DNA of 64,000 nucleotides from Nocardia pneumoniae NBRC 100136 (GTDB lineage Bacteria > Actinomycetota > Actinomycetes > Mycobacteriales > Mycobacteriaceae): the NCBI RefSeq assembly GCF_000308755.1, contig NZ_BAGF01000026.1, positions 1 to 64,000 of the forward strand. Direction: 5' to 3'. Shown here piece after piece: positions 51,848-62,045 of the stretch. The first letter of the stretch is position 1. Every line of letters begins with the position of its first letter. A model generated the notes under the pieces. It saw only the letters and a program-made list of their open reading frames with translations. It was not told where the DNA came from and searched no databases. Position numbers and translations under genes: made by a program.

Positions 51848-52376
51848 GCCTGTTTCCTCGTGTTCCTGTCTGGTGGTCTGTCCTGGGAAAAGTTCGTAAG
51901 CGCGCGAAACACCCGAACTGAACGGGTAACGCAGCGCCGAAGATCGAGAGTACCAGTCGCCGTCTGGCACACGAAATCGACACCAGGGAGGCCGGGTCGA
52001 ATCATCGACAGAGGTGGCTCGACCCTTGCGAAATCGTTGTGCATATCGCGGCTCGCATTCAGACACCGCGCGAAGATCGCCGTGCGAGACACGCGGGTCG
52101 CGTAGCGTGTCGGAAGACCGGTACGGCTCGGGGCCGCACAATCACGCACCGAAGGTGCCGCGACCGGGACAACTGATTTCGTAAGCACATGGGTAACCGG
52201 GTACGCCCAGAACTCGAGCGGCACCCAACGCAGGACCTGTACGTAGGTCTCGTGCCACCTGACTTGTACGGCCTGAAGGTCCGGAGAGGCGGACGAGCAC
52301 CCAACGCAGGACCTGAACGCAAATCCCCACGCACCCGACTGGTACGGCCTGAATACCCGGAGAGGCGGACGAGCAC
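51848..52376. other. Divergent spacer rpsT-aquaporin, includes rpsT upstream region
   Basis: 529 bases without a supported gene. It holds the rpsT promoter side on the minus strand, and at 52221-52376 two 76-bp tandem repeats upstream of the aquaporin gene. Open frames across it have arginine/serine-rich products without family likeness. Confidence 0.55.
52221..52376. repeat. 76-bp tandem repeats ending at the aquaporin start codon
   Basis: Units start at 52221 and 52297 and a third beginning at 52373 coincides with the start ATG (52377). Shared blocks: GCACCCAACGCAGGACCTG, then TGTACGGCCTGAA/GGTACGGCCTGAA, then CGGAGAGGCGGACGAGCAC. The middle differs. The last block places GGAGAGG before the ATG, so the repeat carries a ribosome site; duplication therefore created a second ribosome-site copy upstream. 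Confidence 0.75.
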
Positions 52377-53165
52377 ATGTCTCCAACGGCCCAGGAAGTC
52401 GTCGAAGAGGCTGTCGAGAACGAACCGATTCCCAACAGCAAGAAATGGGGCGCCGAAGCGCTCGGCACCTTCGTCCTGGTGACCGGCGGTGTCGGCACGG
52501 CGGTGCTGGCGGGGGAGAAGGTCGGTCCGCTGGGCGTCGCGCTGGCGTTCGGCTTGACGCTGATGTTCCTGGTCTACTCGATCGGGCCGATTTCGGGTTG
52601 TCACGTCAATCCGGCGGTCACGATCGGGCAGTTGCTGCTCGGCCGGATCGGCGCGGTGGTCGCGGGCGGCTACGTGATCGCGCAGCTGATCGGCGGCTTC
52701 CTGGCCGGTCTCGTGTTGTTCGCGCTGGCCAAGAACCTGCCGTCGTACGACCGCTCGATCGACGGCCTCGGCGCGAACGGGTGGGGCCGGCACAGCCCGG
52801 CGGCGGCGAGGGGGCCGCTCGGCGAGGTGGTCGTGCAGAACGGCTACGGGATGGCGGCCATGATCATCGTCGAGGTGATGTTGACCGCGTTGCTGGTCTT
52901 CGTGGTGCTGTCCTCGACCGACCAGATCTCCGACGTGCCGCTGGCCGGCCTGTCCATCGGTGTGACGCTGGCGGTCATCCACCTCGTGTCGATCCCGGTG
53001 GACAACACCTCGGTCAACCCGGCCCGCAGCCTGGCCGTGGCGCCCTACCAGGACGGCGCGATGGGACAGGTCTGGGCGTTCGTGGTGTTCCCCCTGATCG
53101 GCGGCGCGCTCGGCGCCCTGCTGTACGGCCTGCTGTACGGCCGGTCCCGCGAAATGATCTCCTGA
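52377..53165 (+). CDS. aqpZ: Aquaporin, AqpZ-type water channel
   Basis: Six-helix major intrinsic protein of 262 residues. The two pore motifs are HVNPAVT (N78) and SVNPARS (near 213). Selectivity-filter residues follow AqpZ: phenylalanine in helix 2 (LMFLVYS), histidine in VIHLVSIPV, threonine and arginine in NTSVNPARS, so water rather than glycerol is the predicted solute. A 23-residue hydrophilic N-terminus precedes helix 1. GGAGAGG upstream of ATG 52377 is part of the 76-bp repeat. Confidence 0.92.
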   Translation: MSPTAQEVVEEAVENEPIPNSKKWGAEALGTFVLVTGGVGTAVLAGEKVGPLGVALAFGLTLMFLVYSIGPISGCHVNPAVTIGQLLLGRIGAVVAGGYVIAQLIGGFLAGLVLFALAKNLPSYDRSIDGLGANGWGRHSPAAARGPLGEVVVQNGYGMAAMIIVEVMLTALLVFVVLSSTDQISDVPLAGLSIGVTLAVIHLVSIPVDNTSVNPARSLAVAPYQDGAMGQVWAFVVFPLIGGALGALLYGLLYGRSREMIS

Positions 53166-53195
53166 CCACCGCTGAAACCGGTCGCCGGATTGCCT

Positions 53196-53750
53196 TCAGC
53201 TCCAGTTGTATTCGGCGACGAGCCGGTGGGCGACCAGGTCGAAGGTCTTGCGTTCCAGGATCGCTCCCTCGCGGCGGATGCCCGCCTCGGGCACGTCGAG
53301 CACCCGGTCGAGCCGGACCCAGCTGGGGCGTCCATCGTGATCCCAGGACCCGCTGCCGATGCCGACCCAGTCGCGGTCGAACGCGCGTTCCGGATTCGAC
53401 GACAGCATCAGGCCCAGCAGCGTGCGGCGGTCGCGACCCACCACGAGCACCGGCCGGTCCTTGCCGTTGCTCGGGTCCTCCTCGAACGGCACCCAGGTCC
53501 AGACGATCTCGCCGGGATCGGCACGCCCGTCCAACTGCGGTGAGTACACGATCTGCCGGGCCCGCTCGGCCGTCGGTACCGGAATCGACGCGGCGGGCCG
53601 CACCGAGACGCCAGCGGCCGTCCGCCGCGGCCCCAGCGTCCCCACCAGGCGCTCGACCAGCCTGGGGCCCTGCCGCTTGACGATCTTGGGCCCCTGCTCC
53701 GACGCGAGAAGGCCGATCTGCTTGCCGAGGGAGTTCCAACTTCGGGCCAT
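53196..53750 (-). CDS. PemK/MazF-like toxin-fold protein
   Basis: A 184-residue protein with an N-terminal basic helix (GPKIVKRQGPRLVERLVGTL) and a C-terminal PemK/MazF fold: IVWTWVPFEEDPSNGKDRPV then VLVVGRDRRTLLGLMLSS and WVRLDRVLDV. PGEIVWTWVPF corresponds to the RGEIW strand and RPVLVV to the family core. No antitoxin gene accompanies it, and the N-terminal extension is unusual for MazF, so it may be a housekeeping RNase-like protein conserved in actinobacteria rather than a true toxin. A symmetric hairpin (GCTGAA/TTCAGC, 53171-53200) separates it from the aquaporin end. Confidence 0.78.
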   Translation of the reverse strand: MARSWNSLGKQIGLLASEQGPKIVKRQGPRLVERLVGTLGPRRTAAGVSVRPAASIPVPTAERARQIVYSPQLDGRADPGEIVWTWVPFEEDPSNGKDRPVLVVGRDRRTLLGLMLSSNPERAFDRDWVGIGSGSWDHDGRPSWVRLDRVLDVPEAGIRREGAILERKTFDLVAHRLVAEYNWS

Positions 53751-53843
53751 CTCTGGAGGATAACGGCGCACCCCCGCGTTCTCACCCGCGCACGCAACAC
53801 ACTTGCCGTGTCGTTCGGACTCGACGGGCACCACGCCTCAGCC

Positions 53844-54515
53844 TTATTGCAGGCAACTGTCCAGCATCGAGAGCCATCGGTCGAGGTGCGGGCACTGGGC
53901 CCGCAGTGCGTCCACCCCGAGGTCGGCTATCGCGAGCGGGCCGTCGGTCGTCTTCGAATACTGCGGGCAATAGTTCAGAATCCGTTTGGACGGCGCGGTT
54001 TCAGGACCGTCGTTGACCAGTTCTGGCCCGCCTGCCGCCTGTACATCTTCCACCAGCCGTTCAGTGAGTCCGGGCAGAAGGTGACCGACCTGCTCGGCGG
54101 CGGCGAAGACCCAGGTTTCCATCTCATGCAGGATCAAGTGGGGCAGGAAGCGTGGGTCGGCGGAGCCGATGGCCAGGGACCGCTCCACATGCTGGACGCG
54201 ATCATGCGGTGACAGCCCGGGAGGAATGTCGGCCATGCCCGGACTATCCGGTGGGAAGGCATAGAAATCGAACAGCGTGGAGAGCACCCGAAGACTCGAA
54301 TCCCGCAGCAGCAGCTTGATCTCTCGTTCGATTTTGCTCCAACTACTCACGCCGCCACGGTGGTTGGGACCACCTGCGGGTCGTTTCGTCGTGACGATCG
54401 AGTGGGTGACCGTCCAGCCGCGTTCGGCGAGGTAGGGACCCAGGACATTGCTGACGACGATTTCTTCGCTTTGACCTTCCACGAGCAGGTGGAGGCGGTG
54501 ATAGGTGGCCGTCAT
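53844..54515 (-). CDS. DUF4276 family protein, putative TOPRIM-like nuclease
   Basis: A 223-residue protein. LLVEGQSEE (E13) fits the acidic VEGxxE motif of TOPRIM folds, TLFDFYAFP (D84) matches the second acidic motif, and ILHEMETWVFA is the DUF4276 signature HEFEALLF-like block. It starts at ATG 54515, overlapping the ATPase stop by four bases (ATGA). The pair ATPase plus separate TOPRIM resembles PARIS (AriA/AriB) and split OLD proteins, where TOPRIM supplies the nuclease. Function inferred; the third acidic residue cannot be placed with certainty. Confidence 0.8.
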   Translation of the reverse strand: MTATYHRLHLLVEGQSEEIVVSNVLGPYLAERGWTVTHSIVTTKRPAGGPNHRGGVSSWSKIEREIKLLLRDSSLRVLSTLFDFYAFPPDSPGMADIPPGLSPHDRVQHVERSLAIGSADPRFLPHLILHEMETWVFAAAEQVGHLLPGLTERLVEDVQAAGGPELVNDGPETAPSKRILNYCPQYSKTTDGPLAIADLGVDALRAQCPHLDRWLSMLDSCLQ

Positions 54516-55633
54516 ACTGGGCCGGATTCCTCCCTGACCGGTCGCCCGCCGAGCAGGTTCTTCTCCCACAGCTCGCCCAGTGAGTACTCCGCCAGCCATG
54601 CTTCCAAGATGGTGGCGTCGGGACGGGAGAAGGCCGATCCGCCGTCCTTGCGCTCCACCACGATCAAGTCATCGACGTCGAATCTGTTCATCAGCGTGAC
54701 GGACTGGGTAGCGATCAGGACCTGGCTGCGGGTGGACGCTTGTCGGAGCAGATTCGCCAATTGCACGATGGCGAAAGGGTGCAGCCCCAGCTCGGGCTCG
54801 TCCAAGACGACGAGAGCGGGCAGATCCGGTTGCAGGAGGAGCGTCGCCAGACACACGAAGCGAAGCGTTCCGTCCGACATCTGGTTGGCCGAGAAAACCG
54901 TGTCCAGGCCTTGTTGCTGCCAGCGGAGGCGGATGCGATCGTGACTTTCCGGCTTCAGGACGAAATCCCGGAAGAAAGGCGCCACCAGCTGAATCGCGCC
55001 CACGATGCGGCGGTATGCGGCTTGGTCGGAGATTTCGCCGCTGGTCTGCAACCGGTACAGGTACGCGGCAAGGTTGCCTGCGTCCGGTCGTAGGCTCACG
55101 TTGTCTCCAGTTGGGACCATCCGTTTGACCGGAGCGTCGGCGCTCGTGTCGTGAAAGTGGTAGACCTTGCAGCCCTCCAGCAGTTCGAAGACGGACTTGG
55201 CGATACCAGCCTGCGGCCCGCCGGTTTCCGTAGAGAGCCGCGACTCGCGGTGTCCTCGGCCGAGGGACTTGCTGTAGGGCCGGTCGTATCCCTGCCCTCG
55301 GTAGTAGATGTTCTCGCGGTCGAAGATCAGTTCGTCATTCGCAGCCGGTACCAGGACGGCCTCGTAGGAGTTCGGTTCCGCGTCCAGCTCCAAACGAATC
55401 CGCGAGGACCCGTCTCCATCGGTGAGGAGCGCGGAAGCGCCGCCGTTCAGGCCGACGAAAAGATTCAGCTCGCCGTCGATGATGCGTCCGAGAAGGGCCA
55501 GCGCTTGGACGAAGTTGCTCTTTCCCGCGCCGTTTGCGCCGACCAGGATGTTGAGCTGCCCGAGTTCGACCGTCGCCGATCGGATCGACGTGAATCCCTC
55601 GATCTGAATTTTTTTCAGCGGTTGGCCGGGCAT
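54512..55633 (-). CDS. AAA family ATPase (RecF/OLD-type, AAA_21)
   Basis: A 373-residue ABC/SMC-like ATPase. Walker A is GANGAGKSN (32-40), an ABC-like signature is QMSDGTLRF, Walker B is LVVLDEPELGLHP (about 270-285), and the H-loop region is LIATQSVTLMNRF. OLD, AriA and Septu ATPases show this arrangement. The KKIQI start is coded by AAA AAA ATT CAG ATT, unlike the GC-rich codons of its neighbours, hinting at transfer. It is followed by DUF4276 with a four-base overlap. Probable role: sensing phage infection and controlling the DUF4276 effector. Confidence 0.85.
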   Translation of the reverse strand: MPGQPLKKIQIEGFTSIRSATVELGQLNILVGANGAGKSNFVQALALLGRIIDGELNLFVGLNGGASALLTDGDGSSRIRLELDAEPNSYEAVLVPAANDELIFDRENIYYRGQGYDRPYSKSLGRGHRESRLSTETGGPQAGIAKSVFELLEGCKVYHFHDTSADAPVKRMVPTGDNVSLRPDAGNLAAYLYRLQTSGEISDQAAYRRIVGAIQLVAPFFRDFVLKPESHDRIRLRWQQQGLDTVFSANQMSDGTLRFVCLATLLLQPDLPALVVLDEPELGLHPFAIVQLANLLRQASTRSQVLIATQSVTLMNRFDVDDLIVVERKDGGSAFSRPDATILEAWLAEYSLGELWEKNLLGGRPVREESGPV

Positions 55634-55800
55634 GGGCTCACTCTACGGTGCACCGCTGACATACCCGGGATCTGCTGAGCGGACCGTGCGGGGTGGCCAT
55701 GGTCTGGGCCCGCAGACCACGATTCGGTGCACCGGCGGCGGAAGCTTCGCACTGCTCATGGGACGATGGGGGCAGTTTGCCGATACCCATGAGGAGTGGA

Positions 55801-57666
<1,866 letters not shown>

Positions 57667-57786
57667 GCGCGCGCCAGCGACGTTTTCGATCCGGCCTGGT
57701 CGCGGCGTGTATTCGAGGCCGTGTCCGGTCCGGAAGGCCACTGGAAATAGGGCTTTCGGTCCGGAAATTCGGATGACAGGGTTGTG

Positions 57787-57815
57787 TTGCTCGCCACAGC
57801 CAGATTCTCTACAGT
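57787..57815 (+). promoter_or_regulatory. Putative promoter of the low-complexity protein/dynamin operon
   Basis: TTGCTC (57787-57792) and TACAGT (57810-57815) are 17 bases apart. The -10 lies in an inverted repeat ATTCTC (57804-57809)/GAGAAT (57820-57825), and a second one, GTATT/AATAC (57837-57851), lies downstream of the start site. Both would suit a repressor or activator. The region 57667-57920 otherwise holds no gene. Confidence 0.5.
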
Positions 57816-57920
57816 CCTGGAGAATGTGACAGCCGAGTATTCCGGAAATACTGTTGGGTGATCTTCACTTGGTCGGACCGGCGTGGGTGAGGATGCTGGA
57901 CAACCGAGAGTGGAGCTTCT

Positions 57921-60125
57921 ATGACGCGTGATCTGCCCTTCGACGACGACAACGAAGCGGCCGACCGCGCGGGCGACACCGCCTACCGGGTGGCCACCGG
58001 CGTCGCGCGAGTCGCGCGGGCGGGCGCCTACGTCACCGGCGGGGCCCTCGTGGCCGCCAACGGTGGCGGCGTGCCCGCACAGCCCGGCGAATCCCGGCTC
58101 GACAGCTGGAACACCGGCTGGGCACACAGCACCGACCCCGATCCCGACCAGCCGAGCCCGGTGATCACCTTCCCCGACCCGGTCGAGCTGGGCCCGCTCC
58201 CGCCGCACGCATCGAATAGTCCAGTGGCGCACGGGAACCCGGCACCGGGCTTCCCCCTGCCCGGCACCGGCGCCGGATCCGCCGAGTTCTCCCTGCCGAC
58301 GCTCGGCGGCGAGTACAACGGCACCGACGCGGGCCTGCCGCTGCCTACGCTCGGCGGTGAGACCGACGCCGGGATGTCGCTGCCGAGCCTGTCCGGCGAC
58401 GCGGGGACGAACAGCATGCAGGTGCCCGGACACTCCGGTGGCGGTGTCCCCGGACTGGGCGGCATCCCAGGCACGCAGGGCGGTCTCCCGGGCGGACTGG
58501 CCATTCCCGGGACACAGGGCAACGTGTCGAACGGACTTTCCCTCCCCGGTGTGCGGCACGAGTCCGCCCGCGAGCTCGACCCCGAGCCCGGCGGGCACGG
58601 GTTCGGCCTGCCCGGCCACGGACTCGGCCAGGCCGGACACGGTTTCGGTCTACCGGGCGCAAACGGTTTCGTCGCGCCGGGCTCCACGGTCTTCGACCTG
58701 CCCGGCACCAGCGCGGTCGCCGCGACGCCGACCGCCGACGATCCGTTCGACGGCATCGGCGCGGGCGGCGACCAGCTCGGCATGTTCGTCGGCACCCAGT
58801 GGTCGGTCGACTTCGGGCTCGGACCGAACGGGATCTACTTCACCTCGGAAATGGAGGTGGATCTCGCGGTGGGCCGGGTCGGCGACCAGCTCGACGAGTA
58901 CACCGACTGGCTGGCCGACGGCATCCGCGTGCCGGACGGCGCCGAACGCGAGGTCACCGAGCCGCAGGCGCCGGGGCAGAGCACTACCGGCCTGCTCGGC
59001 GGCTTCGGCACGCCGACCGCGGGCACGTCCGCGGCGCAGTCGTCGGCGGCGTCCTCCGCCGCGCAGTCCTCGGCCGCCTCGGGTGTCGCGCAGCCGTTGG
59101 GCGCATCGGCCCCGATCGGCACCGCCCCCGTCGTCTCGGTCGCTCCCGCGGCTTCGGTCGCCCCTGCTTCCGCGGTCGCGCCGGTCGCCTCGGTGGCTCC
59201 CGCCGCCCCGATGGCCGCGCCCGCCCCCGCGGCGGTCGCCGCCGCTCCGGTCGTCGCCGCCACACCGCTGCAGACCACGATCCAGCCCGATCCCGCCTCG
59301 ACGCCGATCGCGAATGTCCTTGCCGCGCCGGAGGGTCCGTCGGTGCTCACCGCACCGGCCGCGTCGCTGCCCGCGCTGTTCGACGCGGTGCGGCCGACGC
59401 CGGTGGTGAAGCCGGTGCCGGTGACCGATTCGCAGCCGTCGCACCCGACGCAATCGCCGACGACGGTCACCAACCCGACCACGATCATCAAGACCACGCC
59501 GACACCGGGTGTCCCGGGGGACGTGACCACCCCGACCGTGCCGAAGACGCCGGACCACGACGTCACCAAGTTCCCCGGCGCCACCACGGCGCCGCACGGC
59601 GGTATCACCACCGTCCCGGACGTGACGACGACCAAGGTCCCCGGCGTGACCATCACCCCGGCGCCGACGCACGGCGCTCCGTCCACCTCGGACGACGACG
59701 TGACAACACCGGGCGGCAACACCGGCCGCCCCAGCACCGGGGGAACGTCGCACAGCACCCGGCCGACGAACGACATCCCGGGCGATGACGTGCCGACCGT
59801 GAGCCGCCCGTCCGATCCGACGTTCTCCGCGCCCGACCAGCCGACCTACAGCGCACCCGCGCAAGCGCCCACCGTCGAGCCGCACACGCCGGTCCCGACC
59901 TACGTCGCACCCGCGCCCACCCAGCCGCCGGTGCCGGTGAAGCCGCAGGTGATCGACCCCAAGCCGCAAGGGATCTCGGCGCCGCTGTCGGTCGACGACC
60001 ACACCTACGACCATTCCGCGCTGCTGGCCTCCGGAAGTGGTCTCTCCGGCGCACTGCTGCCCGACTCGGTCATAGCCGAGACACACCACACGGCGTCCGA
60101 TGTGGTGGACGTCTCGCTGCTGTAG
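57921..60125 (+). CDS. Low-complexity Pro/Gly/Thr/Ala-rich protein next to dynamin-like GTPase
   Basis: A 734-residue protein with no recognised domain. An acidic start (MTRDLPFDDDNEAADRAG) is followed by an alanine-rich helix (TGVARVARAGAYVTGGALVA), then repeats of LPTLGGE/LPSLSGD and GHGFGLPGHGLG, a central ordered segment (DQLGMFVGTQWSVDFGLGPN, about 285), an alanine/valine/proline tract (SVAPAASVAPASAVAP) and a Pro/Thr-rich tail. There is no signal peptide. It precedes the dynamin-like gene in the way that IniB precedes IniA in mycobacteria, but no IniB domain is visible. Possibly a cell-envelope or scaffold protein (inference). Confidence 0.65.
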   Translation: MTRDLPFDDDNEAADRAGDTAYRVATGVARVARAGAYVTGGALVAANGGGVPAQPGESRLDSWNTGWAHSTDPDPDQPSPVITFPDPVELGPLPPHASNSPVAHGNPAPGFPLPGTGAGSAEFSLPTLGGEYNGTDAGLPLPTLGGETDAGMSLPSLSGDAGTNSMQVPGHSGGGVPGLGGIPGTQGGLPGGLAIPGTQGNVSNGLSLPGVRHESARELDPEPGGHGFGLPGHGLGQAGHGFGLPGANGFVAPGSTVFDLPGTSAVAATPTADDPFDGIGAGGDQLGMFVGTQWSVDFGLGPNGIYFTSEMEVDLAVGRVGDQLDEYTDWLADGIRVPDGAEREVTEPQAPGQSTTGLLGGFGTPTAGTSAAQSSAASSAAQSSAASGVAQPLGASAPIGTAPVVSVAPAASVAPASAVAPVASVAPAAPMAAPAPAAVAAAPVVAATPLQTTIQPDPASTPIANVLAAPEGPSVLTAPAASLPALFDAVRPTPVVKPVPVTDSQPSHPTQSPTTVTNPTTIIKTTPTPGVPGDVTTPTVPKTPDHDVTKFPGATTAPHGGITTVPDVTTTKVPGVTITPAPTHGAPSTSDDDVTTPGGNTGRPSTGGTSHSTRPTNDIPGDDVPTVSRPSDPTFSAPDQPTYSAPAQAPTVEPHTPVPTYVAPAPTQPPVPVKPQVIDPKPQGISAPLSVDDHTYDHSALLASGSGLSGALLPDSVIAETHHTASDVVDVSLL

Positions 60126-60207
60126 CAGGGCCGCAAGGGGATTGGGCGACTGCCGAGCATACGCAGGGGGTATATCGAACGAGAGTCACCGACAGTAAGG
60201 AGGAGGG

Positions 60208-62004
60208 TTGTCTGCCGCTGCCGGGCTGACGGCCGCAACGGTGAAACATCCGGATGCGATGGCCCCGCTCATCCGAATACTCGACGAGTTGCGGGAGACA
60301 GCCCGATCCGCTGGGCGTGACGATCTCGGCAGCCGGCTGAACATGGTCCGCGCCAGGGTGACCGATCCCCGGGTGCGGCTCGTGGTCGTCGGCCCTCCGA
60401 AGAACGGTATGAGCACGCTGGTCAACAGTCTGGTCGGCGCCTCGGTCAGCGCGACGAACAGCGATCTGAGCGTCCCGGTGATCGTCGAGTACGGTCAGGA
60501 GCCGACCGCGACGCTGGTGCGCCAGACCGAATACGGCCGCACCGAACGCCAGTCGGTCGATCCGCTCGATCCGGGTCCGGCCCTGGCCACCCAGGGTGTC
60601 GTCCGCGCCGAATTCACCCAGCCGAGCCCGTTGCTCGCCGATGGCGTCGTGGTCATGGACGCGCCGGGTGCTCTGGGCGACAACCGCACCACCTGGTCGA
60701 TGATCGCCGCGGCCGACGCCGTGCTCTACGTCGGGAACGCGGGCGCCGAGCTGACCATGGAGCAGATCGCCGAACTGCAGCGGATCGAGCAGATCTGCCC
60801 GACGGTGGTCTGCGTACTGAACAAGATCGACGTCTTTCCGCACTGGTCGCACACCCAGCAACGCAATCGGGAACTGCTCGACGCGGCGGGGCTCGGCTTC
60901 GCGGTCGCGCCGGTGTCCGCGGAGTTGCATCGGCAGGCCGAGACCACGGGCAACTACCAGCGCGATATCGAATCGGGTGTGCCGCAATTGATCGACCACC
61001 TGCGCGACTACGTGATCGCCCGCGCCGACGCGGTGGCCACGGAAGCAGCGGTCCGGGACATCCGCCTGGTCTGCGATCATCTCGCGTCGACGCTGCGCAC
61101 CGAGGCCGAGGCGCTGCGGGATCCGCACCGCAGGGCCGAGATCACCGACCAGCTCGTCCGCGCCCGCGACGAGGCCGAGCAGCTGCGGCAGCGGACGGCG
61201 AACTGGCAGGTCACCCTGGTCGACGGCGGCACGGAGCTGATGGCCGACATCGAGCACGACCTGCGCCACCGGCTGCGCAGCCTGATCCGCGACGCCGAGG
61301 CCGAGATCGCCCGGACCGATCCGGCTCGCCGGTGGAAGGATTTCGGGGCCGACCTGGACGCGCGCATCTGCGAGGCCGTCGAAGAGAATTTCGCCGTCGC
61401 GCACTACCGCTCGATGGAATTGTGCGAGCAGGTGGCCGCCAAGTTCCCGGCCCACAACCGTGCCGCGCCGCTGGTCGATCTGCGGTTGGCCGCTCCGGGG
61501 GACGTACTGGAAGCGGTGCAACCCCTGGAGTCGCTGGAGAGCGCGAAAGCCGGTGTGACCCAGCAGTTCCTGACCGGTCTGCGCGGCTCCTACGGCGGCA
61601 TCCTGATGGTCGGTCTCGCCACCAGTCTGCTCGGCATGTCCCTGGTGAACTGGTACTCGGCGGGCGCGGGCGTCCTGCTCGGCGTGAACGCGCTGTGGGA
61701 CGACCGCAAGAACCGCAAACTGCGCCGCCGCGCCGAGGCCAAGGTCGCGGTCGCCCGCCTGATGGACGACGTGATCTTCCAGGTCGGCAAGGAATCGCGA
61801 AACCGCCTGCGTGCCATGCAGCGTGTGCTGCGCGACCACTTCACCGAGCTCGCGGCCGAGGCATCCCGCGGCGCGGAGGAGGCGTTGCGGCTGGCCGAGG
61901 AGAACTACGGAAAGTACGGCGACCGCGGACAGGAACGGATCGCCGAACTCGAAGCGCGGCTCGGCAAACTGCGCGTGCTGCGCGACGAAGCGGAGAAGCT
62001 GTAA
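60208..62004 (+). CDS. Dynamin-like GTPase (IniA-like) with altered P-loop
   Basis: A 598-residue membrane-remodelling GTPase homologue. TTG 60208 with AAGGAGGAGG just upstream is the best start; a GTG at 60241 is possible. G1 is GPPKNGMST (62-70) where GxxxxGKS/T is canonical, so the lysine is methionine (M68) while a lysine lies three residues earlier. G3 is DAPG (151-154) and G4 NKID (205-208). A helical stalk follows, then two adjacent transmembrane helices (GGILMVGLATSLLGMSLVNW and SAGAGVLLGVNAL, about 465-495) and a C-terminal coiled coil. IniA/IniC relatives repair membranes under cell-wall drugs. Confidence 0.85.
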   Translation: MSAAAGLTAATVKHPDAMAPLIRILDELRETARSAGRDDLGSRLNMVRARVTDPRVRLVVVGPPKNGMSTLVNSLVGASVSATNSDLSVPVIVEYGQEPTATLVRQTEYGRTERQSVDPLDPGPALATQGVVRAEFTQPSPLLADGVVVMDAPGALGDNRTTWSMIAAADAVLYVGNAGAELTMEQIAELQRIEQICPTVVCVLNKIDVFPHWSHTQQRNRELLDAAGLGFAVAPVSAELHRQAETTGNYQRDIESGVPQLIDHLRDYVIARADAVATEAAVRDIRLVCDHLASTLRTEAEALRDPHRRAEITDQLVRARDEAEQLRQRTANWQVTLVDGGTELMADIEHDLRHRLRSLIRDAEAEIARTDPARRWKDFGADLDARICEAVEENFAVAHYRSMELCEQVAAKFPAHNRAAPLVDLRLAAPGDVLEAVQPLESLESAKAGVTQQFLTGLRGSYGGILMVGLATSLLGMSLVNWYSAGAGVLLGVNALWDDRKNRKLRRRAEAKVAVARLMDDVIFQVGKESRNRLRAMQRVLRDHFTELAAEASRGAEEALRLAEENYGKYGDRGQERIAELEARLGKLRVLRDEAEKL

Positions 62005-62014
62005 CCGGATGACC

Positions 62015-62038
62015 GGGTGGTGGCGGATGCAACCACCC
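62015..62038. terminator. Hairpin between convergent dynamin-like and GH15 genes
   Basis: GGGTGGT (62015-62021) pairs with ACCACCC (62032-62038), a seven-base stem with a ten-base loop, in the 41-base spacer between two converging genes. There is no T tract. The surrounding DNA has a direct repeat ACCGGATGACC at 62004-62014 and 62050-62060. Confidence 0.4.
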
Positions 62039-62045
62039 AGTGTCG

